Origin: Pyropia yezoensis
Lineage: Eukaryota > Rhodophyta > Bangiophyceae > Bangiales > Bangiaceae
Direction: 5' to 3'
NCBI GenBank assembly: GCA_009829735.1
Contig: CM020619.1
Coordinates: 9,290,375-9,354,374 of the forward strand
DNA: 64,000 nucleotides
The number at the start of each line of letters is the position of its first letter. Within the stretch, counting starts at the first letter, position 1. The notes beneath the pieces were generated by a model, which had not been told where the DNA came from, ran no database searches, and was given only the letters and a program-made list of their open reading frames with translations. This document shows positions 52,408-63,998 of the stretch, piece after piece. A program made the position numbers and the translations under genes.

Positions 52408-55400
52408 CCGTTGGAGCTGGTCGTCCGAAGCTCACAACGGCAGCCTCGGCCAAGTGGGCCAAGAGGACGAACCAACCGTGTCGGATACTGCGGCGACCTA
52501 AGGGAGTCCGCCCACCTCGGGTGGGACTTCCCAAGAACGTAAACCCACGTCGGGTCATCGCGGTGCTGACGGGTGAGAACTTCCAGGTGGCTGGACGGGT
52601 GCAACTAGCCCCCGGCCGCGCCTGTTGTGTCCGTATCGTACTTGATACCGGGTCAGGAGCCTCCTTGATACGCAAGTCGCTATTACCAAAGGGGATGAGG
52701 CTCCAACGCTGGAAGTCTAAAGCTGACCATCTGATCGATATCAATGGTGGGGTACTTCCCATCGTTGGTGCCGTGACCCTACCAACTCGGTTGGGGACCC
52801 ATGAGGTCGACGTGACCTATGGTGTAGTTGAGAATATATCGGTACCCCTGCTTCTGGGTACCCCTTATGTCGTAACACAAGTGCCTTTGATTTGTGGCCC
52901 TGAGTACTGGGTCAAGTTGATGAATGGGGAGACTATCCCCATCCTTGGTAAGGGAAAGTCTGTGGCTCCTGTGACAGTTTCACAGTCGAAGCCTGTTTGT
53001 TCTGTGAGGGAAGGGTTTACTGCTACTCTGCGTTTAGCTCGTAAAGTCATGTTGCCCCCCAACTCGGTGGCGCACGTGGATGTTGTAACTGATTATGCGG
53101 GGAACGGGTTGGTGCACCCTAACCCCCGTCTTGCTCGCAAGCACCAAGTGCATGTTGCCCTTGGCACGATGGACTCCAAAGCCGGAGTCCCGTGGAGGAT
53201 CCAGGTGATGAACCTGAGCTCGTCGCCCAAGTTCTTCAAGTCGGGGGCCAAGTTCGGCTATATCGACCAACACGAGGGACCGGTAGTAGCGGTCACCCTC
53301 AGCGCGGGCGCAAGTAGCGACCCGAAGTCCGGAAAGGAGAAGCATCAAGCCAAGTCGGCCGCCTCTCCTCGGCCCCAGGTAAACATGGAGGGTGTTCCAC
53401 CCAGGTTGAGGGTTCAAGTTGAACGCCTCTTGGACCAATATCACAAGTTGTGGGATGGTCAATTGGGACTCATGAGAGCTACCCAACACCGGATCGAGTT
53501 GAAACCCGGTGCGCCCCCTATACGCCAACAACCGTATAGGGGGGGACCCCGTTCAAGGGCCCTCGTTAAGGAGCAAGTTGCTCGCATGGAGGCCCTCGAT
53601 GTGATCGAGGCCAGCAACGCCGAGTGGGCGAGTCCGGTGGTGATCGTCCCCAAAGTTGATGGGACCCCCCGGTTCTGTATCGACTACCGTAAGCTCAACG
53701 AGAGCACGGTGAAGGATAGTTATCCCTACCTCGGATGGATGACTGTCTGGACTCTCTGGGGGAGGCAAACGTGTTCTCTACCCTGGACTGTAACGCGGGG
53801 TACTGGCAAATTCCCATTGCCCCGGAGGACAGGCAAAAAACTACCTTTACCTGTCACTGTGGTACCTACCAGTGCAAGCGTCTACCGTTTGGCCTGTGTA
53901 ACGCGCCGGCAACTTTCCAGCGCGCTATGGACATGATTCTGGCCGGAGTACGGTGGCAGATCTGTCTCGTGTACCTAGACGATATCATTGTGTTCTCCCG
54001 AAGTCCGGAGGAACACATTGGCCATCTTGGCCAGGTGTTCAAGCTACTTGCTGACGCCGGAGTGTCACTGAAGGCGAGTAAGTGCCACCTCTTCACTCAA
54101 GAGGTGGAGTACTTGGGACATGTTGTCCGTCCGGGGCGTCTCAGTGTCAACGAGAAAAACTTGAGGGCCATCCGCAAGGCTCAGTACCCCCGGACCCAGA
54201 CCCAGATGAGGAGCTTCCTCGGGATGTGTAACGTGTACCGACGTTTCACTAAGGGCTTCGCCAAAGTGGCGAAGCCGTTGAATGAGTTAGTGAGCTCAAC
54301 GCTACCGAAGAACCTGCCTCCCCCAAGTCGGGTGGAGCAGGAATCCTTTGAGACTCTTCGGGACCTTCTGCTGAAGCCCCCTATCCTGGCTATTCCCAGG
54401 TTGGGAGGCCACTACATCCTGGATGTGGACGCTAGCTACGACCAACTTGGTTGTGTGTTGCTTCAGCAACAGCCGGACAAGGAGTACTTGCCGGTGGGTT
54501 ACTTCAGCAAGGGGCTAAACTCGGCCGAGAAGAACTACGGAGTCACCGAGTTGGAAGGACTCGCAGTGGTATGGGCGGTGACGTCACTTCGTCACTACCT
54601 AGAGGGTGAGAAGTTCCTCATCCGCTGTGACCACCGCGCGTTGCAGTTCATCTTCAAGACGGACTGTACGAACACTCGTCTCAACCGGTGGAGGGTGCGA
54701 CTTGCACCCTTCAACTTTGATATTGAGTACCGACCTGGCAGGCAACATGCCCTTGCCGACGGCCTCTCTCGGGTACCGACCGAGGGACTGGACACCACCC
54801 CAGTCGATGAGGACATCCCCATCGTGGGGGTAGTCACGCGCTCGGGTCAGGCGTTGAATCCCGAGGCGCCAGGGAACAAGAAGTACTTGCCCCTGTCCCT
54901 GGACGAAGTAGTGAAGGCCCAGGCCGAGGATCCCTTCTGCAAGTCGCAGAGGGATACCCTGGATACAGTGGCGGAGACGCGGTTCTTCCTGGGAGACGAT
55001 GGCCTCCTCATGAGGAGGGGGGTATTCCAGGGGACCGAACAACTTGTCGTCCCCGCATCCCTCAAGGACAGTATCCTGAGAGGGAGCATAACGCTCCCAC
55101 GGGTGGACACCTGGGGTCTAGTAAACTGTACCAGACCCTGAGGACCAGGTACTACTGGCCGTCCATGGTGGTGGACATCTACAGTTGGGTGGCTGCCTGC
55201 ACAAGTTGTGCACAGAACCGTCTGATGGAACGGCGGCCTACTACGGCTATGCTATTGTTCCCGGCCAAGGAGCCTTCGCCGCGTTGGCGATGGACATCCT
55301 TGGGCCACTGCCAGTGACCGAGGAGGGCAACCAGTACCTCCTGGTCATCTGTGACCGCTTCACGAAACTTACGCGAGCGATCCCACTGGCAGAGATCACG

Positions 55401-56376
55401 GCCATGTCGGTCGTGTCAGCCTTCCTAGATCACTGGGTTGCCGCGTATGGCATTCCGGATAGTACACTATCGGACAATGGACCGCAATTTGCGTCTGTAC
55501 TGTTTCAAGGAGTGCTGGATATGTTGGGGGTTAAGGCAAACTATGCCACCCCTACCACCCACAAACTAATGGGCAGGTGGAGCGCTTCAACAAAACTATT
55601 GTTAGGCAGCTGCGCCATTATGTGAGTGAGCACGTGAAGACGTGGGACCAATACATTTCTATTCTGACCACTGCCTACAATTCGCAGGTTCACTCATCTA
55701 CCGGGGAAGTACCCCTCGCTTTTGTGACCCCCCGTCGCGTGCGGTCTATTGCCGTGCGGCGGCCGCTCCCAACTAGGGAGGATGGTGCAGTACGCCCACT
55801 CCTACTGAGAGTAAGGCGGAGTTCGCTGCTAGGCTTGAAAACTCATCCCTAAAGTCAGGGCTGAGATGGACAAAGCACAAAGCGCTACAAGCGTACCTTT
55901 GACAAAAGGTGCGCAACGCCAAGCATGTCCCGAGCAGGGTGACTGGGTATTGGTCCACTCACACACCCCAACTGGGGGTAAGTTGGTGTTCCAGACGAAG
56001 GGGCCGTACCAGGTCCTTCGTACTGATGGCGGCGCTTCACCATCGAAAGTGACGATGGGGTCCGCACAGTGAACGGACAGGACGTGGTCAAAGTTGCACC
56101 ACCGCCTGCAGGCGACCCAGCTTGGGCGCGTGCCTTGAAAACGTGGCGCCTGCCCTCGCTGCCTGCAGCCAACAGGGCCCGCAGGAGTACGTGTTCGACA
56201 AGTTCATCGACCACGGCTGGGATGAGGATACTGACCGCCTCATGTTGAGGGTGCGTTGGTTTGGCTACAAAGCCAAGGACGATACGTGGGAGTATGTGGA
56301 AGACCTTCCTGCTGAGAAGGTCCGGGCGTACTGTGCCCGGAACGAGATAGACCCTAACAGCCCTCCCTCAACGTGA
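52404..56376 (+). pseudogene. pol: Pol polyprotein, Gypsy copy B, frame broken by single-base indels
   Basis: All domains of the copy A Pol are present in order: DTGSG protease, YLDD reverse transcriptase, RNase H, integrase and chromodomain. The frame shifts first at about 53725 (one C missing in a C run) and again repeatedly after 55070. Every lesion I compared with copy C is a single base lost, usually from a homopolymer. This pattern looks more like consensus errors next to a contig end than biological decay. No missense change in catalytic motifs was noticed. Confidence 0.88.
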
Positions 56377-56487
56377 GGGAAGGCCGAGCAACAGTGCCAA
56401 GAGAGTGCTTCAAGTCGAAGTGGTACGCAGAGTGGCTTTAAACTACAGCCCTAACCCTCACACTCTCACAACAAAGGCAGCTGCCAA

Positions 56488-57124
56488 CTAGGCACGCATG
56501 CTAGACTCTCCCACCCCACGGCCCTCGCCCTCACGTGGAGGCGAGCGGCGAGACCCACGCCGATAACGGTCTCCCTCGTTGGAAGGGGCGGCGGCTCCAA
56601 GTCGGAACCGTCGCGCCCTCACGGTCGCGCAAGTGGCGCCGACCGTGGCTACTCTTCTGCCTGGTCTTGCGCGCAAGTTTGCGACGCAGACGCTGGACAG
56701 ACTCCGTCTCCGATGGGGTAGAGGACTCCGAGACGGAGTAAGACAACTCGTCTTCCGACACGGAGGGAGAGCGCCGCGAGTGACGGCGACGACGGCGAGG
56801 AGGCGAGTATGCCCGGCTCGCACGACGCTTGCACGCCCAGTGGGGATGGCTGGGGCATAATAGCCCAATGCGAGCCAACTCGGCCGTCATAAACTCCGCC
56901 ACCGACTCGCAACTCGCGGTCGCCACTGCAGTACGAACGCGCTCCTCAAGTTGAGGAGTCTCGGAACTTTGGAGGGTTGCGGTCGACGCGGCCAACCAGG
57001 AATGGTGCGCACAACGTGGTGATCATCATCTCTGAGGTTAGAGGCGTGGGGCGGTAACACCAACTTGGGGTATACCGTCAGGAGGGTGGCCCCCAAGTTG
57101 GGAGACACCGGTGTGGATGACTCC
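56488..57124 (-). pseudogene. Antisense ORF of Gypsy copy B, C-terminal fragment
   Basis: Homologue of the antisense frame in copy A (7970-9913). It contains the same SPPRRRRRHSRRSPSVSEDE region and stop position, with single-base indels, and runs into the N gap. Its presence in a second copy supports it as a regular part of the family. Confidence 0.7.
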
Positions 57125-57624
57125 NNNNNNNNNNNNNNNNNNNNNNNNNNNNNNNNNNNNNNNNNNNNNNNNNNNNNNNNNNNNNNNNNNNNNNNNNNNN
57201 NNNNNNNNNNNNNNNNNNNNNNNNNNNNNNNNNNNNNNNNNNNNNNNNNNNNNNNNNNNNNNNNNNNNNNNNNNNNNNNNNNNNNNNNNNNNNNNNNNNN
57301 NNNNNNNNNNNNNNNNNNNNNNNNNNNNNNNNNNNNNNNNNNNNNNNNNNNNNNNNNNNNNNNNNNNNNNNNNNNNNNNNNNNNNNNNNNNNNNNNNNNN
57401 NNNNNNNNNNNNNNNNNNNNNNNNNNNNNNNNNNNNNNNNNNNNNNNNNNNNNNNNNNNNNNNNNNNNNNNNNNNNNNNNNNNNNNNNNNNNNNNNNNNN
57501 NNNNNNNNNNNNNNNNNNNNNNNNNNNNNNNNNNNNNNNNNNNNNNNNNNNNNNNNNNNNNNNNNNNNNNNNNNNNNNNNNNNNNNNNNNNNNNNNNNNN
57601 NNNNNNNNNNNNNNNNNNNNNNNN
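57125..57624. other. Assembly gap (500 N)
   Basis: Exactly 500 N, a conventional placeholder length. Given the family structure, the true missing sequence would be at least about 1.6 kb of copy B plus LTR sequence, if B and C are separate elements. Confidence 1.
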
Positions 57625-57962
57625 GTAAATCCAACTTGGATTTGAGGGTTTTCTGCATTTATCGTCTTGAATTTTCGTGTGGCCCGGTGGGCAGGTGCTG
57701 GGTGGGAGATTCTGAGTGGCGAGATTCTGAGTGGACCCTGGGGGGATAAGGGGAGGGACAGCGGGCTTGGCCCTGCGTCCCCCGTCCCGACCAAGAAACT
57801 GTTGGACCACACACCCATCTTCTTGTTTGTCCGTGGGGGATTGCCCCACAACAGGGATAGAGTGTGTGCGACTTGCACTTCTTCCGGTTCCCCCCGACAC
57901 GGGAGGCAGCCTCGCACACCGCCCCAACTTGGGTACTGTGTGTGCGAGTGGTTTTTGCCACA
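57625..57962 (+). repeat. Partial LTR of Gypsy copy C
   Basis: The last ~338 bases of an LTR, ending TGCCACA, followed by TTTGGTGGAGCAGC (primer binding site). It has a few single-base indels relative to copy B (for example GCTGGGTGGG for GCTGGGGTGGG). Confidence 0.9.
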
Positions 57963-58079
57963 TTTGGTGGAGCAGCAGGGGACAGAGGTAACTTTACCTC
58001 CGGGTGCACCCGGGTGTAGGGGCCCTCTGTCTCAGAGGAACGGTGGACTTGGACCGTGTCATACGGATCGTTAGCCAAC

Positions 58080-60018
58080 ATGGCTAGCTCGGACCCCCGT
58101 CGTCCGGGGAGTACACGGGTGACGCACGTACTTCAGTGCCTTTGAATACTGGTGAGACACAGGTGGGTTTACCTGGGGTCGCAGAGGGACTAGAGGTCCC
58201 TCAAGCCAGCAGGACTGGAAGTGCGGGCGGGCAACAGGCCACCCCGACTCAGTCGGGAGTTCACTCGGTGACACTTCTGACGTGGGTGGGCCGAAGTCTG
58301 GCCACCGCGTGGTATACTCAACGGGAACGTCCCAAGGGGTGAGGACTGTCCCGCGAGTTCCACTCGGGTTGGAGCCAACTTTGGCATGGAGCCATCGCCA
58401 ACTAGGCTTTCGGAGGACGGCGGACCTCCGTTGGTCGGCGATGGGCTCGCGCCCATGCCCCCGGTTGAGACCCCTGAGGAACGTGGTTACCCCTCAGGTG
58501 GACTCCGGAGCGGACCGAGACTCAACTGGAGTCGTCAATCCACTCCTCGCGGAAACTGTCCGTCGGGAGGCGACCAATGTGTTGCGGCAGACTTTGCCGG
58601 ACCTGGTGGTCACGATGACGAATACTATTCTGAATCAGATTGTAGCGAGTTTGCCAGATGCCTGAATGTCCAGACCGGATGGGGGCTTTCGAGCCCACAG
58701 GCGCAGGGGGAATCCCTCCCCACGCCTATCTCGGGTCGCCCCGAACTGGGGGCGACACCTGTGACTCCCAACGAGGGAGCCACACCATACGCGGTGGGGC
58801 GTACGCCCTTCACGGGGGAGTTCCCCTCGGAAACGCCGGCGGCTACACCAAGCTCGCCGTACCAGACTACAGGCACTGAGGGTGGACTTACCCCAGTGCC
58901 ACAGCGGCTGTTCCCTCAACGTGAGGTGCCGCCCAAGATCCAGGTAGCCAACCCGGTCTACCAAGGATCTTTGACTGTGAGACCTACGCCCTCCACAACA
59001 AGTCGGTGGCGTATGGTCCTGACCAGGCCCGAGCCATGGGCCGTGCCAAGAAGAATGCACTTCATTCTTTTGGGCACAGAGCGGAGTGGGATGGAACTCC
59101 CCCCCTCCGTGTCTTTGAGTTCCTACGTCGTTTCACAAAAGCCTGTGACGACAATGCCATAAGTGAAGGCATGGCTTTTTACATGCTACAGGAGTTTACG
59201 AAGGGAGACCTGCGGACAGAACTTATGTCCGTCATGCCCAGCTCCTCAAGTGGAGGCGCTGGGGAGGTGACGTCCTATTTGGAGCTCGTCAACTGGTTGT
59301 TGAGGGCCATGGTTGATGAAGCGGCGTTGGCTTCTCAAGTCGAGGAGTTTACGCAAGCCCATCAGGAAGAGGCGGAGGACGAGTTGTCCTTTGCGGAGCG
59401 AGTCCGTAAGCTCAACAATCTTTGTGGGTTTCTTCATCCACAAGCTGTGGTGAAGAGTCGGTTTGTGGAAGGACTCCACTGGTCAGTCCGGATGGAGACC
59501 CGGGAGCATAACACTGCCCGGGCGACCCTGGCCGAGTTGGCTAGGTTCGCCTACCGCAGAGGCGAGGCCTACCGCAAGTTGCGGGAGGAACAACGCCAGG
59601 AGCGTCAGGCCGAGTTGGCCAAGGAACGGGAAGAGGCGCGCCAGGCCAGAGAGTTGCGAGAGGCACGCCGAATCCGCAAGGAGAGGGTGGTAGCTGCCGT
59701 GGGAACTTCCCAAGGTACCTCGTCGTCTTCCCCAGTTGGGAAGACCCCTCCGGGAACTGATCATCGGTGTTGGAACTGCAACTCCGATGGTCACTGGGCA
59801 TATGATTGCCCCAAGTTGAGTAAACGCATCCAACAGCTTGTTAGGAATGCGAGTAAGAAGTCGGCTACGAACGAAGTGCGTTCACGCCGCGAGGGTGGGT
59901 CTCGACCAGTGGTGGCGGTCGCCACACCCTCGACGGAGGGGGCGGACACGTCGTCCTCGGACTCGTCGTCGTCCCCTTCGCCCTCAGATTCGGACGCCAA
60001 GTCGGCGGGAACGAATGA
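58080..60018 (+). pseudogene. gag: Gag polyprotein, Gypsy copy C, frame broken by single-base indels
   Basis: The ATG at 58080 matches the gag start of copies A and B. Single-base losses at about 58097, 58267, 58352, 58507, 58660 and 58965 shift the frame. From 59006 to about 60010 the capsid, zinc-knuckle and acidic regions read cleanly. A missing A near 60011 removes the usual overlap geometry with pol. Confidence 0.88.
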
Positions 60019-63000
60019 CCGTTGGAGCTGGTCGTCCGAAGCTCACAACGGCAGCCTCGGCCAAGTGGGCCAAGAGGACGAACCAACCGTGTCGGATACT
60101 GCGGCGACCTAAGGGAGTCCGCCCACCTCGGGTGGGACTTCCCAAGAACGTAAACCCACGTCGGGTCATCGCGGTGCTGACGGGTGAGAACTTCCAGGTG
60201 GCTGGACGGGTGCAACTAGCCCCCGGCCGCGCCTGTTGTGTCCGTATCGTACTTGATACCGGGTCAGGAGCCTCCTTGATACGCAAGTCGCTATTACCAA
60301 AGGGGATGAGGCTCCAACGCTGGAAGTCTAAAGCTGACCATCTGATCGATATCAATGGTGGGGTACTTCCCATCGTTGGTGCCGTGACCCTACCAACTCG
60401 GTTGGGGACCCATGAGGTCGACGTGACCTATGGTGTAGTTGAGAATATATCGGTACCCCTGCTTCTGGGTACCCCTTATGTCGTAACACAAGTGCCTTTG
60501 ATTTGTGGCCCTGAGTACTGGGTCAAGTTGATGAATGGGGAGACTATCCCCATCCTTGGTAAGGGAAAGTCTGTGGCTCCTGTGACAGTTTCACAGTCGA
60601 AGCCTGTTTGTTCTGTGAGGGAAGGGTTTACTGCTACTCTGCGTTTAGCTCGTAAAGTCATGTTGCCCCCCAACTCGGTGGCGCACGTGGATGTTGTAAC
60701 TGATTATGCGGGGAACGGGTTGGTGCACCCTAACCCCCGTCTTGCTCGCAAGCACCAAGTGCATGTTGCCCTTGGCACGATGGACTCCAAAGCCGGAGTC
60801 CCGTGGAGGATCCAGGTGATGAACCTGAGCTCGTCGCCCAAGTTCTTCAAGTCGGGGGCCAAGTTCGGCTATATCGACCAACACGAGGGACCGGTAGTAG
60901 CGGTCACCCTCAGCGCGGGCGCAAGTAGCGACCCGAAGTCCGGAAAGGAGAAGCATCAAGCCAAGTCGGCCGCCTCTCCTCGGCCCCAGGTAAACATGGA
61001 GGGTGTTCCACCCAGGTTGAGGGTTCAAGTTGAACGCCTCTTGGACCAATATCACAAGTTGTGGGATGGTCAATTGGGACTCATGAGAGCTACCCAACAC
61101 CGGATCGAGTTGAAACCCGGTGCGCCCCCTATACGCCAACAACCGTATAGGGGGGGACCCCGTTCAAGGGCCCTCGTTAAGGAGCAAGTTGCTCGCATGG
61201 AGGCCCTCGATGTGATCGAGGCCAGCAACGCCGAGTGGGCGAGTCCGGTGGTGATCGTCCCCAAAGTTGATGGGACCCCCCGGTTCTGTATCGACTACCG
61301 TAAGCTCAACGAGAGCACGGTGAAGGATAGTTATCCCCTACCTCGGATGGATGACTGTCTGGACTCTCTGGGGGAGGCAAACGTGTTCTCTACCCTGGAC
61401 TGTAACGCGGGGTACTGGCAAATTCCCATTGCCCCGGAGGACAGGCAAAAAACTACCTTTACCTGTCACTGTGGTACCTACCAGTGCAAGCGTCTACCGT
61501 TTGGCCTGTGTAACGCGCCGGCAACTTTCCAGCGCGCTATGGACATGATTCTGGCCGGAGTACGGTGGCAGATCTGTCTCGTGTACCTAGACGATATCAT
61601 TGTGTTCTCCCGAAGTCCGGAGGAACACATTGGCCATCTTGGCCAGGTGTTCAAGCTACTTGCTGACGCCGGAGTGTCACTGAAGGCGAGTAAGTGCCAC
61701 CTCTTCACTCAAGAGGTGGAGTACTTGGGACATGTTGTCCGTCCGGGGCGTCTCAGTGTCAACGAGAAAAACTTGAGGGCCATCCGCAAGGCTCAGTACC
61801 CCCGGACCCAGACCCAGATGAGGAGCTTCCTCGGGATGTGTAACGTGTACCGACGTTTCACTAAGGGCTTCGCCAAAGTGGCGAAGCCGTTGAATGAGTT
61901 AGTGAGCTCAACGCTACCGAAGAACCTGCCTCCCCCAAGTCGGGTGGAGCAGGAATCCTTTGAGACTCTTCGGGACCTTCTGCTGAAGCCCCCTATCCTG
62001 GCTATTCCCAGGTTGGGAGGCCACTACATCCTGGATGTGGACGCTAGCTACGACCAACTTGGTTGTGTGTTGCTTCAGCAACAGCCGGACAAGGAGTACT
62101 TGCCGGTGGGTTACTTCAGCAAGGGGCTAAACTCGGCCGAGAAGAACTACGGAGTCACCGAGTTGGAAGGACTCGCAGTGGTATGGGCGGTGACGTCACT
62201 TCGTCACTACCTAGAGGGTGAGAAGTTCCTCATCCGCTGTGACCACCGCGCGTTGCAGTTCATCTTCAAGACGGACTGTACGAACACTCGTCTCAACCGG
62301 TGGAGGGTGCGACTTGCACCCTTCAACTTTGATATTGAGTACCGACCTGGCAGGCAACATGCCCTTGCCGACGGCCTCTCTCGGGTACCGACCGAGGGAC
62401 TGGACACCACCCCAGTCGATGAGGACATCCCCATCGTGGGGGTAGTCACGCGCTCGGGTCAGGCGTTGAATCCCGAGGCGCCAGGGAACAAGAAGTACTT
62501 GCCCCTGTCCCTGGACGAAGTAGTGAAGGCCCAGGCCGAGGATCCCTTCTGCAAGTCGCAGAGGGATACCCTGGATACAGTGGCGGAGACGCGGTTCTTC
62601 CTGGGAGACGATGGCCTCCTCATGAGGAGGGGGGTATTCCAGGGGACCGAACAACTTGTCGTCCCCGCATCCCTCAAGGACAGTATCCTTGAGAGGGAGC
62701 ATAACGCTCCCACGGGTGGACACCTGGGGTCTAGTAAACTGTACCAGACCCTGAGGACCAGGTACTACTGGCCGTCCATGGTGGTGGACATCTACAGTTG
62801 GGTGGCTGCCTGCACAAGTTGTGCACAGAACCGTCTGATGGAACGGCGGCCTACTACGGCTATGCTATTGTTCCCGGCCAAGGAGCCCTTCGCCGCGTTG
62901 GCGATGGACATCCTTGGGCCACTGCCAGTGACCGAGGAGGGCAACCAGTACCTCCTGGTCATCTGTGACCGCTTCACGAAACTTACGCGAGCGATCCCAC

Positions 63001-63998
63001 TGGCAGAGATCACGGCCATGTCGGTCGTGTCAGCCTTCCTAGATCACTGGGTTGCCGCGTATGGCATTCCGGATAGTACACTATCGGACAATGGACCGCA
63101 ATTTGCGTCTGTACTGTTTCAAGGAGTGCTGGATATGTTGGGGGTTAAGGCAAACTATGCCACCCCCTACCACCCACAAACTAATGGGCAGGTGGAGCGC
63201 TTCAACAAAACTATTGTTAGGCAGCTGCGCCATTATGTGAGTGAGCACGTGAAGACGTGGGACCAATACATTTCTATTCTGACCACTGCCTACAATTCGC
63301 AGGTTCACTCATCTACCGGGGAAGTACCCCTCGCTTTTGTGACCCCCCGTCGCGTGCGGTCTATTGCCGTGCGGCGGCCGCTCCCAACTAGGGAGGATGG
63401 TGGCAGTACGCCCACTCCTACTGAGAGTAAGGCGGAGTTCGCTGCTAGGCTTGAAAACCTCATCCCTAAAGTCAGGGCTGAGATGGACAAAGCACAAAAG
63501 CGCTACAAGCGTACCTTTGACAAAAAGGTGCGCAACGCCAAGCATGTCCCCGAGCAGGGTGACTGGGTATTGGTCCACTCACACACCCCAACTGGGGGTA
63601 AGTTGGTGTTCCAGACGAAGGGGCCGTACCAGGTCCTTCGTACTGATGGGCGGCGCTTCACCATCGAAAGTGACGATGGGGTCCGCACAGTGAACGGACA
63701 GGACGTGGTCAAAGTTGCACCACCGCCTGCAGGCGACCCAGCTTGGGCGCGTGCCTTGAAAACGTGGCGCCTGCCCTCGCTGCCTGCAGCCAAACAGGGC
63801 CCGCAGGAGTACGTGTTCGACAAGTTCATCGACCACGGCTGGGATGAGGATACTGACCGCCTCATGTTGAGGGTGCGTTGGTTTGGCTACAAAGCCAAGG
63901 ACGATACGTGGGAGTATGTGGAAGACCTTCCTGCTGAGAAGGTCCGGGCGTACTGTGCCCGGAACGAGATAGACCCTAACAGCCCTCCCTCAACGTGA
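60015..63998 (+). CDS. pol: Pol polyprotein with chromodomain, Gypsy copy C
   Basis: 1327 residues from the ATG at 60015, the same length and domain order as copy A. It has DTGSG protease, YLDD reverse transcriptase (LVYLDDIIVFS), RNase H (LDVDASYDQLG), the integrase His/Cys zinc module, the DD35E core (LAMDILGP; LSDNGPQF; NGQVERFNK) and a C-terminal chromodomain (RWFGYKAKDDTWEYVEDLP). The frame stays open upstream of 60015 only because of the gag frameshift. All catalytic residues are intact. The stop TGA ends at 63998. Confidence 0.95.
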   Translation: MTVGAGRPKLTTAASAKWAKRTNQPCRILRRPKGVRPPRVGLPKNVNPRRVIAVLTGENFQVAGRVQLAPGRACCVRIVLDTGSGASLIRKSLLPKGMRLQRWKSKADHLIDINGGVLPIVGAVTLPTRLGTHEVDVTYGVVENISVPLLLGTPYVVTQVPLICGPEYWVKLMNGETIPILGKGKSVAPVTVSQSKPVCSVREGFTATLRLARKVMLPPNSVAHVDVVTDYAGNGLVHPNPRLARKHQVHVALGTMDSKAGVPWRIQVMNLSSSPKFFKSGAKFGYIDQHEGPVVAVTLSAGASSDPKSGKEKHQAKSAASPRPQVNMEGVPPRLRVQVERLLDQYHKLWDGQLGLMRATQHRIELKPGAPPIRQQPYRGGPRSRALVKEQVARMEALDVIEASNAEWASPVVIVPKVDGTPRFCIDYRKLNESTVKDSYPLPRMDDCLDSLGEANVFSTLDCNAGYWQIPIAPEDRQKTTFTCHCGTYQCKRLPFGLCNAPATFQRAMDMILAGVRWQICLVYLDDIIVFSRSPEEHIGHLGQVFKLLADAGVSLKASKCHLFTQEVEYLGHVVRPGRLSVNEKNLRAIRKAQYPRTQTQMRSFLGMCNVYRRFTKGFAKVAKPLNELVSSTLPKNLPPPSRVEQESFETLRDLLLKPPILAIPRLGGHYILDVDASYDQLGCVLLQQQPDKEYLPVGYFSKGLNSAEKNYGVTELEGLAVVWAVTSLRHYLEGEKFLIRCDHRALQFIFKTDCTNTRLNRWRVRLAPFNFDIEYRPGRQHALADGLSRVPTEGLDTTPVDEDIPIVGVVTRSGQALNPEAPGNKKYLPLSLDEVVKAQAEDPFCKSQRDTLDTVAETRFFLGDDGLLMRRGVFQGTEQLVVPASLKDSILEREHNAPTGGHLGSSKLYQTLRTRYYWPSMVVDIYSWVAACTSCAQNRLMERRPTTAMLLFPAKEPFAALAMDILGPLPVTEEGNQYLLVICDRFTKLTRAIPLAEITAMSVVSAFLDHWVAAYGIPDSTLSDNGPQFASVLFQGVLDMLGVKANYATPYHPQTNGQVERFNKTIVRQLRHYVSEHVKTWDQYISILTTAYNSQVHSSTGEVPLAFVTPRRVRSIAVRRPLPTREDGGSTPTPTESKAEFAARLENLIPKVRAEMDKAQKRYKRTFDKKVRNAKHVPEQGDWVLVHSHTPTGGKLVFQTKGPYQVLRTDGRRFTIESDDGVRTVNGQDVVKVAPPPAGDPAWARALKTWRLPSLPAAKQGPQEYVFDKFIDHGWDEDTDRLMLRVRWFGYKAKDDTWEYVEDLPAEKVRAYCARNEIDPNSPPST

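Larger units (their letters stand above)
49874..57124 (+). mobile_element. Gypsy copy B, cut off by the assembly gap
   Basis: Same family as copy A and nearly identical to copy C. It has a 5' LTR (49874-50341), gag, pol and the start of the 3' antisense-ORF region, and then the N gap at the position equivalent to about 8612 in copy A. Everything up to about 53720 reads cleanly. From there to the gap there are about a dozen single-base losses, nearly all in homopolymers (for example near 53725, 55075, 55272, 55550, 55840, 55906, 56029 and 56172). Confidence 0.92.

Noticed and set aside
59838-60014. Extension of copy C pol upstream of its ATG
   Set aside because: Open only because a single-base loss in gag merges the frames; the ATG at 60015 matches copies A and B.
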